Origin: an uncultured Poribacteria bacterium
GTDB taxonomy: Bacteria > Poribacteria > WGA-4E > WGA-3G
NCBI GenBank assembly: GCA_951812525.1
Contig: OX638316.1
Span: 1,438,506-1,502,505, forward strand
DNA: 64,000 bases
Direction of reading: 5' to 3'
Part shown: positions 56,674-64,000 of the stretch, one piece after another
How positions within the stretch are numbered: position 1 is the first letter of the stretch
Layout of the letters: each line of letters opens with the position of its first letter
Translations under genes and position numbers: made by a program
Notes under the pieces: generated by a model
Databases searched by the model: none
Seen by the model: the letters and a program-made list of their open reading frames with translations, nothing else
What the model was told of the DNA's origin: nothing

Positions 56674-58620
56674 ATGTACAGATTTAGTATCTGGAAAATA
56701 CTTTTAATCATCGGGGTTTTGGTGTTTTCTGCGCTATACCTCATCCCTACGCCGGATAGGTTCTACAATCCGTTGTACGGAAACCTACCGCTTTGGATGC
56801 AGGAGAAGCTACCTCCCTTTGAAGTCAGCGAGGATAACGCTTTTAAAGTAAATCTCACAGAAGTCGAATACCCCGAAGGAGTCAATTTCCAGGACGCAAC
56901 CTTTGAACTTCAGGATGTCTTCCGAGTCCATTTAAGGAAACTCGGACTTGAGGAGATCCTTGATTATGAATTTGATACCACTGAAGCACGCGAATTTTAC
57001 GTCCGACTGACCTCGGAAAAAGCACTTCAAAACCCACGCGCAACCCTTGACAATTTACACCTATACGGGAGCCTGCCAGGAACACTCCGGCGGCTCATAC
57101 CCGATAGCCGATTGAAGTTAGGGCTGGACCTCAAGGGCGGTGTACACCTCGTCCTTGAAGTCGATTTAGAAACCTCAAAAACAGAACTGCTACGCGAGCA
57201 TTCGCTCTCTATTCCCGAACGCCTACGCGCAGATGATATCTTATGCCGAGACGTTCAACAAGTAGCAGGACAAGATATCCTAAACGTCTTTATCGGTATT
57301 CCCTCTCGGCTCCGGGCGGATACTGCACAAAAAGCATCTTATATTGAGAAAGCCGAACAACTCCTCAACGAAATCGAGTTTTTTGAAGATGCCCGGGTTC
57401 AAGCCGAAACGGAAACACAATCCACATATCAGTTAAAACTCAGCACATCAGGCATAGCTAAATATGCTGAGCAGGCGATTGAACAGGTACTCATTGTACT
57501 GCGAAATCGTGTTGACGCATTCGGCGTTTCCGAACCCTCTATCCGCCGAGAGGCAAATCACCCACGGATTATTGTCGAACTTCCAGGTGCTAAGGATTCC
57601 TCGAAACCTCTCCAGATTGTAAAGACTATGGGTAGACTCGAATTTAAACTCGTTAGAAAATCACCCACTGGCGGCAGTTTATGGAGTGGCACTGCCGATA
57701 CCCCGCCGCCTGATAATATACCCGAAGATAGCGAGATCCGGTATCATTATGAAACTGGCAACTGGTACGTCTTAGAAAGTCCTGTACTCCTGAGCGGCGA
57801 CAGGATTAATGACGCAGGACCCTCTACAGGGAGAACGAGTTTCGACATAGTTGTTTCGATGAGTTTTGACAGTGTCGGTAGGCGCAAGTTTGCTACAGTC
57901 ACAGGCGATCATATCGGTGAACACTTGGCGATTCTTCTTGACAGTAAAGTCCAATCCGCGCCTGTTATCCAAGACCAGATTGTCGGAAACGCAATTATTC
58001 AGGGGAACTTCACTTACGAGGAAGCGAGTTACCTCTCCAATATCCTGAAGGCGGGAGCGTTCCCTGTCGGGGTCCAGATCGCAGAGGAACGAACCGTCGG
58101 TCCCACCCTTGGACAAGAATCTATTGACGACGGCGTTAAAGCCGCACTCATCGGTTTGGGTGGCGTTCTGATTTTCATGATGATTTACTATCGTCTATCT
58201 GGGTTAGTTGCTATTGTCGCCCTCGTTTTCAATATGCTTATCATTCTCGGTGCCTTGGCAGGATTTGGTGCAGCGTTAACGTTGCCCGGTATCGCAGGAC
58301 TCGTGCTGACGATCGGCATGTCTGTTGACGCGAATGTGCTAATCTTTGAGCGGATTCGAGAGGAGTTACGAACCGGTAAGACCGTCTGGTCCTCTATCAC
58401 GAGTGGCTATCAACGCGCGTTTCTAACTATTTTAGACGCCAATCTGACGACGTTCTTTACGGCGCTGGTCCTCTATCACTTCGGCACAGGTCCGATTAAA
58501 GGGTTTGCCGTAACGCTCGGCATCGGTATCCTCGCGAGTATGTTCACGGCGATTGTCGTCACACGCGAAATATACGGTTTGACAATCGGAAACAGGGACG
58601 TGCAGAAACTCAGTATTTAA
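56674..58620 (+). CDS. secD: Protein translocase subunit SecD
   Basis: 648 residues. One membrane helix at 9-26, a large periplasmic region opened by LKLGLDLKGGVHLVLEV near 149, and a C-terminal five-helix membrane block from about 490 containing the RND-type segments GLGGVLIFMMIYY and TIGMSVDANVLIFERIREEL. The conserved NRVDAFGVSEP loop is near residue 281. SecD with SecF uses the ion gradient to pull proteins through SecYEG at the periplasmic side. The periplasmic part has extra sequence before the GGVHL motif (30-145). It is followed by secF after 56 bases. Confidence 0.93.
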   Translation: MYRFSIWKILLIIGVLVFSALYLIPTPDRFYNPLYGNLPLWMQEKLPPFEVSEDNAFKVNLTEVEYPEGVNFQDATFELQDVFRVHLRKLGLEEILDYEFDTTEAREFYVRLTSEKALQNPRATLDNLHLYGSLPGTLRRLIPDSRLKLGLDLKGGVHLVLEVDLETSKTELLREHSLSIPERLRADDILCRDVQQVAGQDILNVFIGIPSRLRADTAQKASYIEKAEQLLNEIEFFEDARVQAETETQSTYQLKLSTSGIAKYAEQAIEQVLIVLRNRVDAFGVSEPSIRREANHPRIIVELPGAKDSSKPLQIVKTMGRLEFKLVRKSPTGGSLWSGTADTPPPDNIPEDSEIRYHYETGNWYVLESPVLLSGDRINDAGPSTGRTSFDIVVSMSFDSVGRRKFATVTGDHIGEHLAILLDSKVQSAPVIQDQIVGNAIIQGNFTYEEASYLSNILKAGAFPVGVQIAEERTVGPTLGQESIDDGVKAALIGLGGVLIFMMIYYRLSGLVAIVALVFNMLIILGALAGFGAALTLPGIAGLVLTIGMSVDANVLIFERIREELRTGKTVWSSITSGYQRAFLTILDANLTTFFTALVLYHFGTGPIKGFAVTLGIGILASMFTAIVVTREIYGLTIGNRDVQKLSI

Positions 58621-58676
58621 CATAAGAAAATCGTTGCGTGTGTGCTTGTAACACACCCCCGGAAAAGGACAGAGAA

Positions 58677-59837
58677 TTGGAATTTCTTAAAAATACAAAC
58701 TTCGATTTTATCAGTAAATACCGCACTGGATTTATGCTATCAGCAGTTCTCATTTCTATCGGCATAATTTTCCTTGCAATCCATCAAGGTCCAAGCTTTG
58801 GAATTGATTTTCGTGGCGGCGTTAAAATCCAAGCCAAGTTCAACAGAGTTGTCACAGAGTCCGAATTGCAAACCAAACTCGCTGAAATCGGCTACGAGCG
58901 TGTCAAAATCCAAATAGATGCAAGCAAAAACGAGGCGTCCATCTCCATGGGACACCGTCCAGAGTTTCAGCAGCAGTTAGTTAATATTCCGATTATGGCG
59001 GACCCTGGTGATGCAGCTGCTATGCGTCTGAGTGTGAGCCCTACCGTCGAAAAATCACACCTTTTGGAAGTCGGCGAAACCGTTGATCTTATTGATGGCA
59101 ACATGCGGCAGCGCAATGAGATTACTGCCCGCGACGATACCAGTGAGGCCGGCGCGATCCAGTTGACCTTCGCAAATCCTTTCGGAGTCGATTTAAGCGA
59201 AAACGCAGTTATCCAAGTTCAAGCGAGTATCGGTAGAATTCTCACGGATGCCCTGCTTCAAGGAGGAAGCGGTTGGCAAGCACTTGTCGGTGGCGTTAAT
59301 GTTTCTGAGGTAGGTCCCAGTGTTGGACGTGATCTCAAATGGGCAGCACTCTGGTCTGTCCTCTGGTCAATCATTATCTTGTTAGCTTACATCTCTTGGA
59401 GATTTGAATTCCGTTTCGCCATTGGAGCAATTGCTGCGCTCGTACACGATGTCTTGATTACCTTAGGGCTTTTCTCCATTCTCGCAAAGGAGATTAATCT
59501 GCCGACTGTAGCAGCGTTCCTGACGATTATCGGGTATTCACTCAACGATACAATCGTCGTCTTCGACCGAATTCGAGAGAATTCGCAATCTTTGCGCGGC
59601 ACCGATTACATTACAGTCCTAAACCGAAGCATCAACCAATCGCTCAGTCGAACCGTTATTACTTCCTTGACCACTCTATTTGTTGTGATGGTTATCTTCC
59701 TCATTACCACTTCGGGAGAGGAGATTAACACATTCGCTTTAGCCCTTATCGTCGGTGTGTTAGTAGGAACCTACTCCTCCATCTTCATTGCGAGCCCAAT
59801 TTTGTATCTCTGGAATCGCGGACAGCAACAAGCTTAA
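58677..59837 (+). CDS. secF: Protein translocase subunit SecF
   Basis: 386 residues from the TTG at 58677, which has AAAAGGAC about eight bases upstream; an ATG 13 codons earlier (58638) would place odd residues before the family start EFLKNTNFDFISKYR. Membrane helix 1 is followed by FGIDFRGGVKI, the SecF form of the GG motif; helices 2-6 run from about 215 and contain LGLFSILAKEINLPTVAAFL and SLNDTIVVFDRIREN. A periplasmic insertion lies at about 90-195. It works as a heterodimer with SecD in membrane protein export. Confidence 0.93.
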   Translation: MEFLKNTNFDFISKYRTGFMLSAVLISIGIIFLAIHQGPSFGIDFRGGVKIQAKFNRVVTESELQTKLAEIGYERVKIQIDASKNEASISMGHRPEFQQQLVNIPIMADPGDAAAMRLSVSPTVEKSHLLEVGETVDLIDGNMRQRNEITARDDTSEAGAIQLTFANPFGVDLSENAVIQVQASIGRILTDALLQGGSGWQALVGGVNVSEVGPSVGRDLKWAALWSVLWSIIILLAYISWRFEFRFAIGAIAALVHDVLITLGLFSILAKEINLPTVAAFLTIIGYSLNDTIVVFDRIRENSQSLRGTDYITVLNRSINQSLSRTVITSLTTLFVVMVIFLITTSGEEINTFALALIVGVLVGTYSSIFIASPILYLWNRGQQQA

Positions 59838-59861
59838 TCGCCATCGGTTGTTAACACGTAA

Positions 59862-59932
59862 GTTGGGTTGAGCGGACTAAACTCCGAACTTTCAAGATAT
59901 TTGAATATTTCGAAATTACCGCGAAACCCAAC
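59862..59932. repeat. TTGGGTT/AACCCAA dispersed repeat, copy 4
   Basis: 71 bases, arms GTTGGGTT and AACCCAAC, with an inner palindromic stretch around TTTCAAGATATTTGAA. It lies just after secF and could serve as its terminator hairpin. Confidence 0.65.
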
Positions 59933-59955
59933 ACTTCAACCGACAGCCAATTCAC

Positions 59956-60699
59956 ATGAAAATATTAATCTTAAGCTCTTACACAACACGGCAGAAATAT
60001 CAACCCGCCAACTTCCTTCGGCATGAAGATTGCAATTCAGACGAACGTCTTCAGTGGCGACTCAAAGAACTGCGCGGTTACAACACAGAAGGTTGGTACC
60101 ATGAAGATAGAGACTACAGTGCCCCCGCTGGCGAGATGTTCACCGGTCCTTTACATACGCAATTACGCGAAGGATTAAAGCAAATTCGAGAGCATGCCCA
60201 GTATGGTGAGACGACGCTTGATTCATATTTTCCGTGGTATGCCTGTCGTATTGATGGAAAAAATCTACCTGTTAGCGAGAGCGACGCGATCGTTCCTTTT
60301 GATATTGCGCCACTTCACAACTTGGCAGTTTTAGAGTACGGTGAGACTGGCGTTCCTGAGGCAATGGAAGCCTTAATCGAACGCTACGACCTCGTTTTCT
60401 CACTATTAAGGCAGGACGATATTGTATCACTACAGCGCGTTTTTGAGGTGGAACGGGCAACAACCCTGATCTTCCTACTCGCGCCAAGCCACAGAAAGGC
60501 AGTTGATGAGAGCTTATCCAATGTCCACGTTGTTGAAACAGGGAGCAAGTTGGGAAAAGCCATCGGTGCCACGAATTGGGCACTAAAGGGGGTTGTCCTG
60601 AGACGACTCTGTGAAGCCGCATGTAGCGAAGGTTTCCACCTTTTTGAGCAGGTTAAACAAGACCCGCAACAGCTACTTGAAATTATACAAAATCAGTAG
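59956..60699 (+). CDS. DUF6884/YaaA-like protein, divergent paralogue
   Basis: 247 residues, no confirmed family. It is clearly paralogous to the next gene: both begin MKIL, then a basic K/Q-K-Y-x-(P/S)-A-N segment, share the M-(F/Y)-T-G-x-x-H-T block, an I-V-P-(F/Y) block, a Y-D-L-V-F-x-L strand, and a C-terminal A-L-K-G-V/F-V-x-(R/K)-x-L-C-x-A helix. Compared with its partner it has lost the N-terminal Cys (SYTTRQKY for SCTSKKKY) and the SAGYGLL motif, and carries a Trp/Tyr-rich insertion (YNTEGWYHEDRDYSAP). It may be an inactive or altered subunit. No good ribosome site is visible. Confidence 0.5.
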   Translation: MKILILSSYTTRQKYQPANFLRHEDCNSDERLQWRLKELRGYNTEGWYHEDRDYSAPAGEMFTGPLHTQLREGLKQIREHAQYGETTLDSYFPWYACRIDGKNLPVSESDAIVPFDIAPLHNLAVLEYGETGVPEAMEALIERYDLVFSLLRQDDIVSLQRVFEVERATTLIFLLAPSHRKAVDESLSNVHVVETGSKLGKAIGATNWALKGVVLRRLCEAACSEGFHLFEQVKQDPQQLLEIIQNQ

Positions 60700-60714
60700 C
60701 AAGGGTTTAGTTCT

Positions 60715-61407
60715 GTGAAGATATTGGTTATCACCTCTTGCACCAGTAAGAAAAAATATAAATCCGCAAACCAACTCCAGCCAGAGGACTTTTTTTCTGC
60801 TGAGCGACGCGCGGTTAGGTCTACCGAACTTAAATCCTACGAGACCTCTGCTGCAAAAATGTATACAGGTCAGCAGCATACGCTGTTAATGGAGGGCTTA
60901 GAGCAGATTAGGGAATCCTATGGACGAAAAGTTGTCGATTTATACATTATTTCCGCCGGATATGGATTGCTGAACGAATCCGATGTAATCGTTCCTTACA
61001 ACGTTACATTTTCAGGTGCAAAGAAACCAGAGCTTTTAGCGCGTAGCAATAGCCTTCAACTCCATGAAAAGGTACAGACCGTAATCGCTAATTACGACCT
61101 TGTTTTCTTCTTGTTGGGTAAAGAATATGTTCAAGCGTTGCAACTCCCTTTTCAGGTTCCAGATACGATTACACAGATTTTTCTCCTTGGTACGGGATAT
61201 AGAAAGTTGATTCCTGATGTGCCGAACACCCATTTTGTTCCCGCTGGAAGTGATTTAGCGCGTGAGCTCGGTGTCATGGGCGTTGCTCTTAAAGGATTTG
61301 TGTTCAAGCAGTTGTGTGCCGCTGTATGTTGCAAGGGATTGCAGGTTTTCAAAAAGATCAGAAAGAAGCCACAACGGATTCTTAAGATTGCACTGGCTAA
61401 CAGATAG
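60715..61407 (+). CDS. DUF6884/YaaA-like protein
   Basis: 230 residues, starting with GTG at 60715, which has AAGGG nine bases upstream. The pattern ITSCTSKKKY, then MYTGQQHTLLMEGL, and YIISAGYGLLNESDVIVPYN fits small proteins of the DUF6884/YaaA-like type, whose S-A-x-Y-G-L-L strand-turn and N-terminal S-C-(T/S)-x-x-K are likely active-site parts. No reaction is assigned. It lies 15 bases after its diverged paralogue, in one operon, and 33 bases before a sigma-54 activator gene on the same strand. Confidence 0.5.
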   Translation: MKILVITSCTSKKKYKSANQLQPEDFFSAERRAVRSTELKSYETSAAKMYTGQQHTLLMEGLEQIRESYGRKVVDLYIISAGYGLLNESDVIVPYNVTFSGAKKPELLARSNSLQLHEKVQTVIANYDLVFFLLGKEYVQALQLPFQVPDTITQIFLLGTGYRKLIPDVPNTHFVPAGSDLARELGVMGVALKGFVFKQLCAAVCCKGLQVFKKIRKKPQRILKIALANR

Positions 61408-61440
61408 GCACAACTTTGGATGCTGTAGAAGAACAAAAAG

Positions 61441-62865
61441 ATGAATTTCCCAAAGCTCGTTACCAGCGATAGTTCACGACGCATTATCGGTGAGTCTGCC
61501 CCGATGCAGGCAGTTTTGCGCCAAGTCGAACAGGTCGCACCAACAAAAGCGACTGTGCTCATCACAGGCGAAACGGGTGTTGGTAAAGATGTCATCGCCG
61601 AGGCGATACACGAAGGAAGCCCACGTAAAAACCGATCCTTCAAGGCAATCAATTGCGGTACGTTTTATCAAGATCTCCTGCAAAGCGAACTCTTCGGACA
61701 TGAAAAAGGAGCTTTTACAGGGGCAACCAGCCAACGGCGTGGTGTATTTGAACAAGCAGACGGCGGAACACTCTTCCTTGATGAGGTAGGCGAAATGTCC
61801 CCCGAAGTACAGGTGAAGTTTCTGCGAGTCTTAGAGTCCCAAGAATTCACACGCCTCGGTGGCGAAAAAAATATTAAAGTCGATGTCCGAATTATCGCTG
61901 CCACGAACATCGACCTTGCAAGATCCGTTAAAGAAAAAAAATTTAGACAAGACCTCTATTATCGGCTAAATCTCTTTCGTATCCATATCCCACCGCTGCG
62001 CGACCGACGCGAGGATATTCCACTCTTCGTTTCGGCATTCGTCTCCGAATTGAGTGCAGAGCACGAGAAAACAATTACCGGCATAACACCCGAAGCACTC
62101 AATTACCTCCAAAGTGCGACTTGGCATGGTAACGTTCGACAACTCAGGAATGCTGTCGAGTCTGCTATCATCGTCGCCACAACCGATGAACTCCAACTTA
62201 GAGATTTCCCAATAGATACAGAATCTGAACAAATTGCAGCACTCCCCGTTCAAGTTCCAGGGACCCAACTCGCACCTACACAAATTGTGGGCACAGAAGT
62301 CCCTGACGAGACCGATCTTCTTAATCGAGTAGGCACCTCTTTACAGGTTGTAGATACAGTTTCCAACCCAATCACAACAGAAAATATAGCAATTTACAAG
62401 ACAATTCTGGGGCTGATCTTCTCTGCAATCCGATCGCTTAATCCGACTGCCGCTTCGGGTGATGATACCCCATTCCTAATTCCTGATGAAGATACCAGTT
62501 GGATGCAGATTGATGAGACTGATGACGCAGCCGCTATCCTCAGGAAAACACTGGAGGTGCTTTCAACCATTGCTCAGGTACTTGAGGGGCGTGGTCAAGG
62601 CGGGATTTTACCGATCACTGCATCGATAGAGTCGCAAGAAGGAGACAAATCGCAGGTGCTTGATGAGGAGGTCATCGGCAGGGTCGGCATGACGATGGCA
62701 GAAATTGAGCGGGCAGCTATCCAGAAAACCCTCTCGGAGACAGGTGGAAATAAAACAGAGGCGGCAAAAATCCTTGACATAGGTGTCCGAACACTACACC
62801 GCAAATTGGACGTTTATAGGCAGGACACAGAAGACAATTCGGACGATAACCTCAGTCAGGAATAG
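61441..62865 (+). CDS. Sigma-54-dependent transcriptional activator
   Basis: 474 residues. The AAA+ domain starts almost at the N-terminus: Walker A GETGVGKD (43-50), the sigma-54 contact loop GAFTGA (90-95), Walker B GGTLFLDEVGEM near 108-119, and RLNLFRIHIPPLRDRREDIP. The C-terminal Fis-type HTH is at about 430-465 (GNKTEAAKILDIGVRTLHRKL). There is no receiver, GAF or PAS domain, so activation must come from a partner or from expression level. Between the AAA+ core and the HTH lies an unusual acidic linker of about 150 residues (265-415). It activates RNA polymerase holding sigma-54; targets are unknown. Confidence 0.92.
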   Translation: MNFPKLVTSDSSRRIIGESAPMQAVLRQVEQVAPTKATVLITGETGVGKDVIAEAIHEGSPRKNRSFKAINCGTFYQDLLQSELFGHEKGAFTGATSQRRGVFEQADGGTLFLDEVGEMSPEVQVKFLRVLESQEFTRLGGEKNIKVDVRIIAATNIDLARSVKEKKFRQDLYYRLNLFRIHIPPLRDRREDIPLFVSAFVSELSAEHEKTITGITPEALNYLQSATWHGNVRQLRNAVESAIIVATTDELQLRDFPIDTESEQIAALPVQVPGTQLAPTQIVGTEVPDETDLLNRVGTSLQVVDTVSNPITTENIAIYKTILGLIFSAIRSLNPTAASGDDTPFLIPDEDTSWMQIDETDDAAAILRKTLEVLSTIAQVLEGRGQGGILPITASIESQEGDKSQVLDEEVIGRVGMTMAEIERAAIQKTLSETGGNKTEAAKILDIGVRTLHRKLDVYRQDTEDNSDDNLSQE

Positions 62866-62892
62866 CATTTGCCAAGATGCCTGAATGATTCT

Positions 62893-64000
62893 TTACCGAC
62901 TGCTGACTGCTGATTGCTGACTGCTATAATAAATCGCATTGAAAAGCAACTTAAAAGTCCCATGAGACTGCCCACGGTGCTGCGGTTTGAAACCAAAAAG
63001 AATCACGCGTCCTTCTCCGAGCGGTGTCTCCAACAGGGCAGTCTTCTGACGAATCCGTTTCTCACCTTCAAGCCACCCACTCATCAACGGATTGAATTCT
63101 GGATACGTCGCTACGGCTTTTACATCCCCACGCACACCGTCAAAAACAGGTCCCGATTTAAAGAAAATCGCCATATCTCGATCCAGTCCATATCCTATCG
63201 GGTGTTTCGGATCTATCCGGACGCGCAGTAATGAACCCGGACAGAAAAACACCCCATCCTTCGGTAGGTTGTCTTTCTCGACCACATTGACAATCCCCTT
63301 TTCACCAAGTCCAAAGTATTTCAGAGGAAGTTCTGTCGCACGATTCAGACAGATAAGCGTGCCGCCATCCTCTACAAACGCCCGTAAATTCGCTAACCCT
63401 TCTGTACCGATCCCGCCGATGTATTCCGCCGGTAATTTTCCAGCTGCATGTCCATTAAGAATCCCAGAAGCACCCAGATCTGGCAAAATAATCGCGTCGT
63501 ATCGTTCCACCAAGTTTCCTGCCTGAATTTCCGCGTTCGTGAGGCTGTTGTAGGTAAATCCGTGCGTATCTAAGACCCAGCGCGTCCACCCTTCGTCCAT
63601 GTTAGCTGTCCACGGCTTATAGAGACCCAAGCGCGGGGCAACCACTTTTGAGAACGTCCGATCCAACGTTTGTTGGTCAATAGATGCGTCGGCATAGATG
63701 CGGATACCGAATTCCGACGCAAGTGCTGCCATCTCCTCAATCGCTTGTAGCGGTGGTACTGTCGTTCTAATCAGGATGCTCCCTGGCGAGAACGTTTTCC
63801 CTCCACTATTTATATCTCGATGTGCTCGGTGGAGGGTGTATTTTGGGCTGTTATCCGCTAATTTCGCATTAAACAGATGGTTCAGAACAATTGCTTCCGC
63901 ATTCGTTCGATTCTCAAACAGATAACCCTTCGGTTCAGAGACACGCTCCAAACTACCTTGTGCTTGTGTCAACACAGGAACCTGACTTAGGTCCGCGTCA
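62893..64000 (-). CDS. Zinc-carboxypeptidase-like protein, C-terminal part
   Basis: The reading frame is open to the right edge, so the start and presumably the catalytic domain lie outside the window. The visible 368 residues read as an enhancer or GATase-1-like C-terminal region as found at the end of M14-type peptidases: YDAIILPDLGA, VEDGGTLICLNRATELPLKYFG, then GEGRVILFGFKPQHRGQSHGTFKLLFNAIYY. The M14 assignment comes from family recall. The last residues (SSQQSAVSSR) are encoded by a GCAGTCAGC-class repeat (62895-62927), so the end of the protein has been replaced or extended by repeat DNA. It faces the sigma-54 activator gene with a 27-base gap. Confidence 0.5.
   Translation of the reverse strand, partial: DADLSQVPVLTQAQGSLERVSEPKGYLFENRTNAEAIVLNHLFNAKLADNSPKYTLHRAHRDINSGGKTFSPGSILIRTTVPPLQAIEEMAALASEFGIRIYADASIDQQTLDRTFSKVVAPRLGLYKPWTANMDEGWTRWVLDTHGFTYNSLTNAEIQAGNLVERYDAIILPDLGASGILNGHAAGKLPAEYIGGIGTEGLANLRAFVEDGGTLICLNRATELPLKYFGLGEKGIVNVVEKDNLPKDGVFFCPGSLLRVRIDPKHPIGYGLDRDMAIFFKSGPVFDGVRGDVKAVATYPEFNPLMSGWLEGEKRIRQKTALLETPLGEGRVILFGFKPQHRGQSHGTFKLLFNAIYYSSQQSAVSSR
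62895..62927 (-). repeat. GCAGTCAGC repeat inside a gene end
   Basis: The minus strand reads GCAGTCAGC, AATCAGCAGTCAGC and AGTCGG, the cleanest copy of this class. It encodes the last ten residues and lies across the stop of the carboxypeptidase-like gene. Confidence 0.65.

Overview
The window reads as chromosomal DNA of an uncultivated Gram-negative bacterium. The best guess is Candidatus Poribacteria or a close relative in or near the FCB group. This rests on recall of the families and not on a search: lamin-tail secreted proteins with a C-terminal domain containing SELNNAGFNILRSE, a type IX secretion (T9SS) gene set (PorU, PorV and SprA homologues), a two-layer lipoprotein complement, and short palindromic repeats scattered between genes. 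Most genes from 0.3 to 33 kb lie on the minus strand. The plus strand carries most genes from 50.8 to 62.9 kb.

Region 1 (0-10 kb) is accessory. It holds a 990-residue lamin-tail surface protein followed by a clear terminator, a small HTH gene, a Pro/Gly-repeat lipoprotein, a winged-helix protein with a GIY-YIG-like domain, and an 1137-residue primase/helicase-like protein whose ATPase motifs look destroyed. The spacers are very AT-rich and carry repeats. Region 2 (10-28 kb) holds PorV, a 2095-residue PorU-like C25 protease, a quinone oxidoreductase, a HepT-like orphan, a CsgG/LpoB-like lipoprotein, a BNR-repeat protein, an M30-like metalloprotease, a TPR protein and gyrA.

Region 3 (25.6-35.5 kb) is the chromosomal origin: gyrA, gyrB, dciA and recF, then oriC, then dnaA, all read away from rpmH on the other side of dnaA. 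The recF-dnaA gap contains eleven forward DnaA boxes, many exactly 11 bp apart, plus a DnaA-trio element next to a perfect TTATCCACA box. dnaN is not between dnaA and recF, and rnpA does not follow rpmH. Region 4 (35.7-50.6 kb) has ispH, hisC, a 2-hydroxyacid dehydrogenase, a GH2 glycosidase, the giant SprA-like translocon with Gly/Tyr-rich inserts, and an internally duplicated lipoprotein.

Region 5 (50.7-64 kb, mostly plus strand) has a LamG protein, then a carbohydrate cluster (Gfo/Idh/MocA oxidoreductase, ribulose-phosphate epimerase, two zinc alcohol dehydrogenases) coupled to apt, then tRNA-Arg(CCT), secD-secF, a tandem pair of unknown DUF6884-like proteins, a sigma-54 activator, and the C-terminal part of a zinc-carboxypeptidase-like protein cut by the window end.

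One functional thread is protein export. SecDF would help move precursors across the inner membrane, SprA and PorV would carry T9SS cargo across the outer membrane, and PorU would process it. The two secreted proteins at 0.3-3.3 kb and 50.8-51.6 kb share a short C-terminal motif that may be a further sorting tag.
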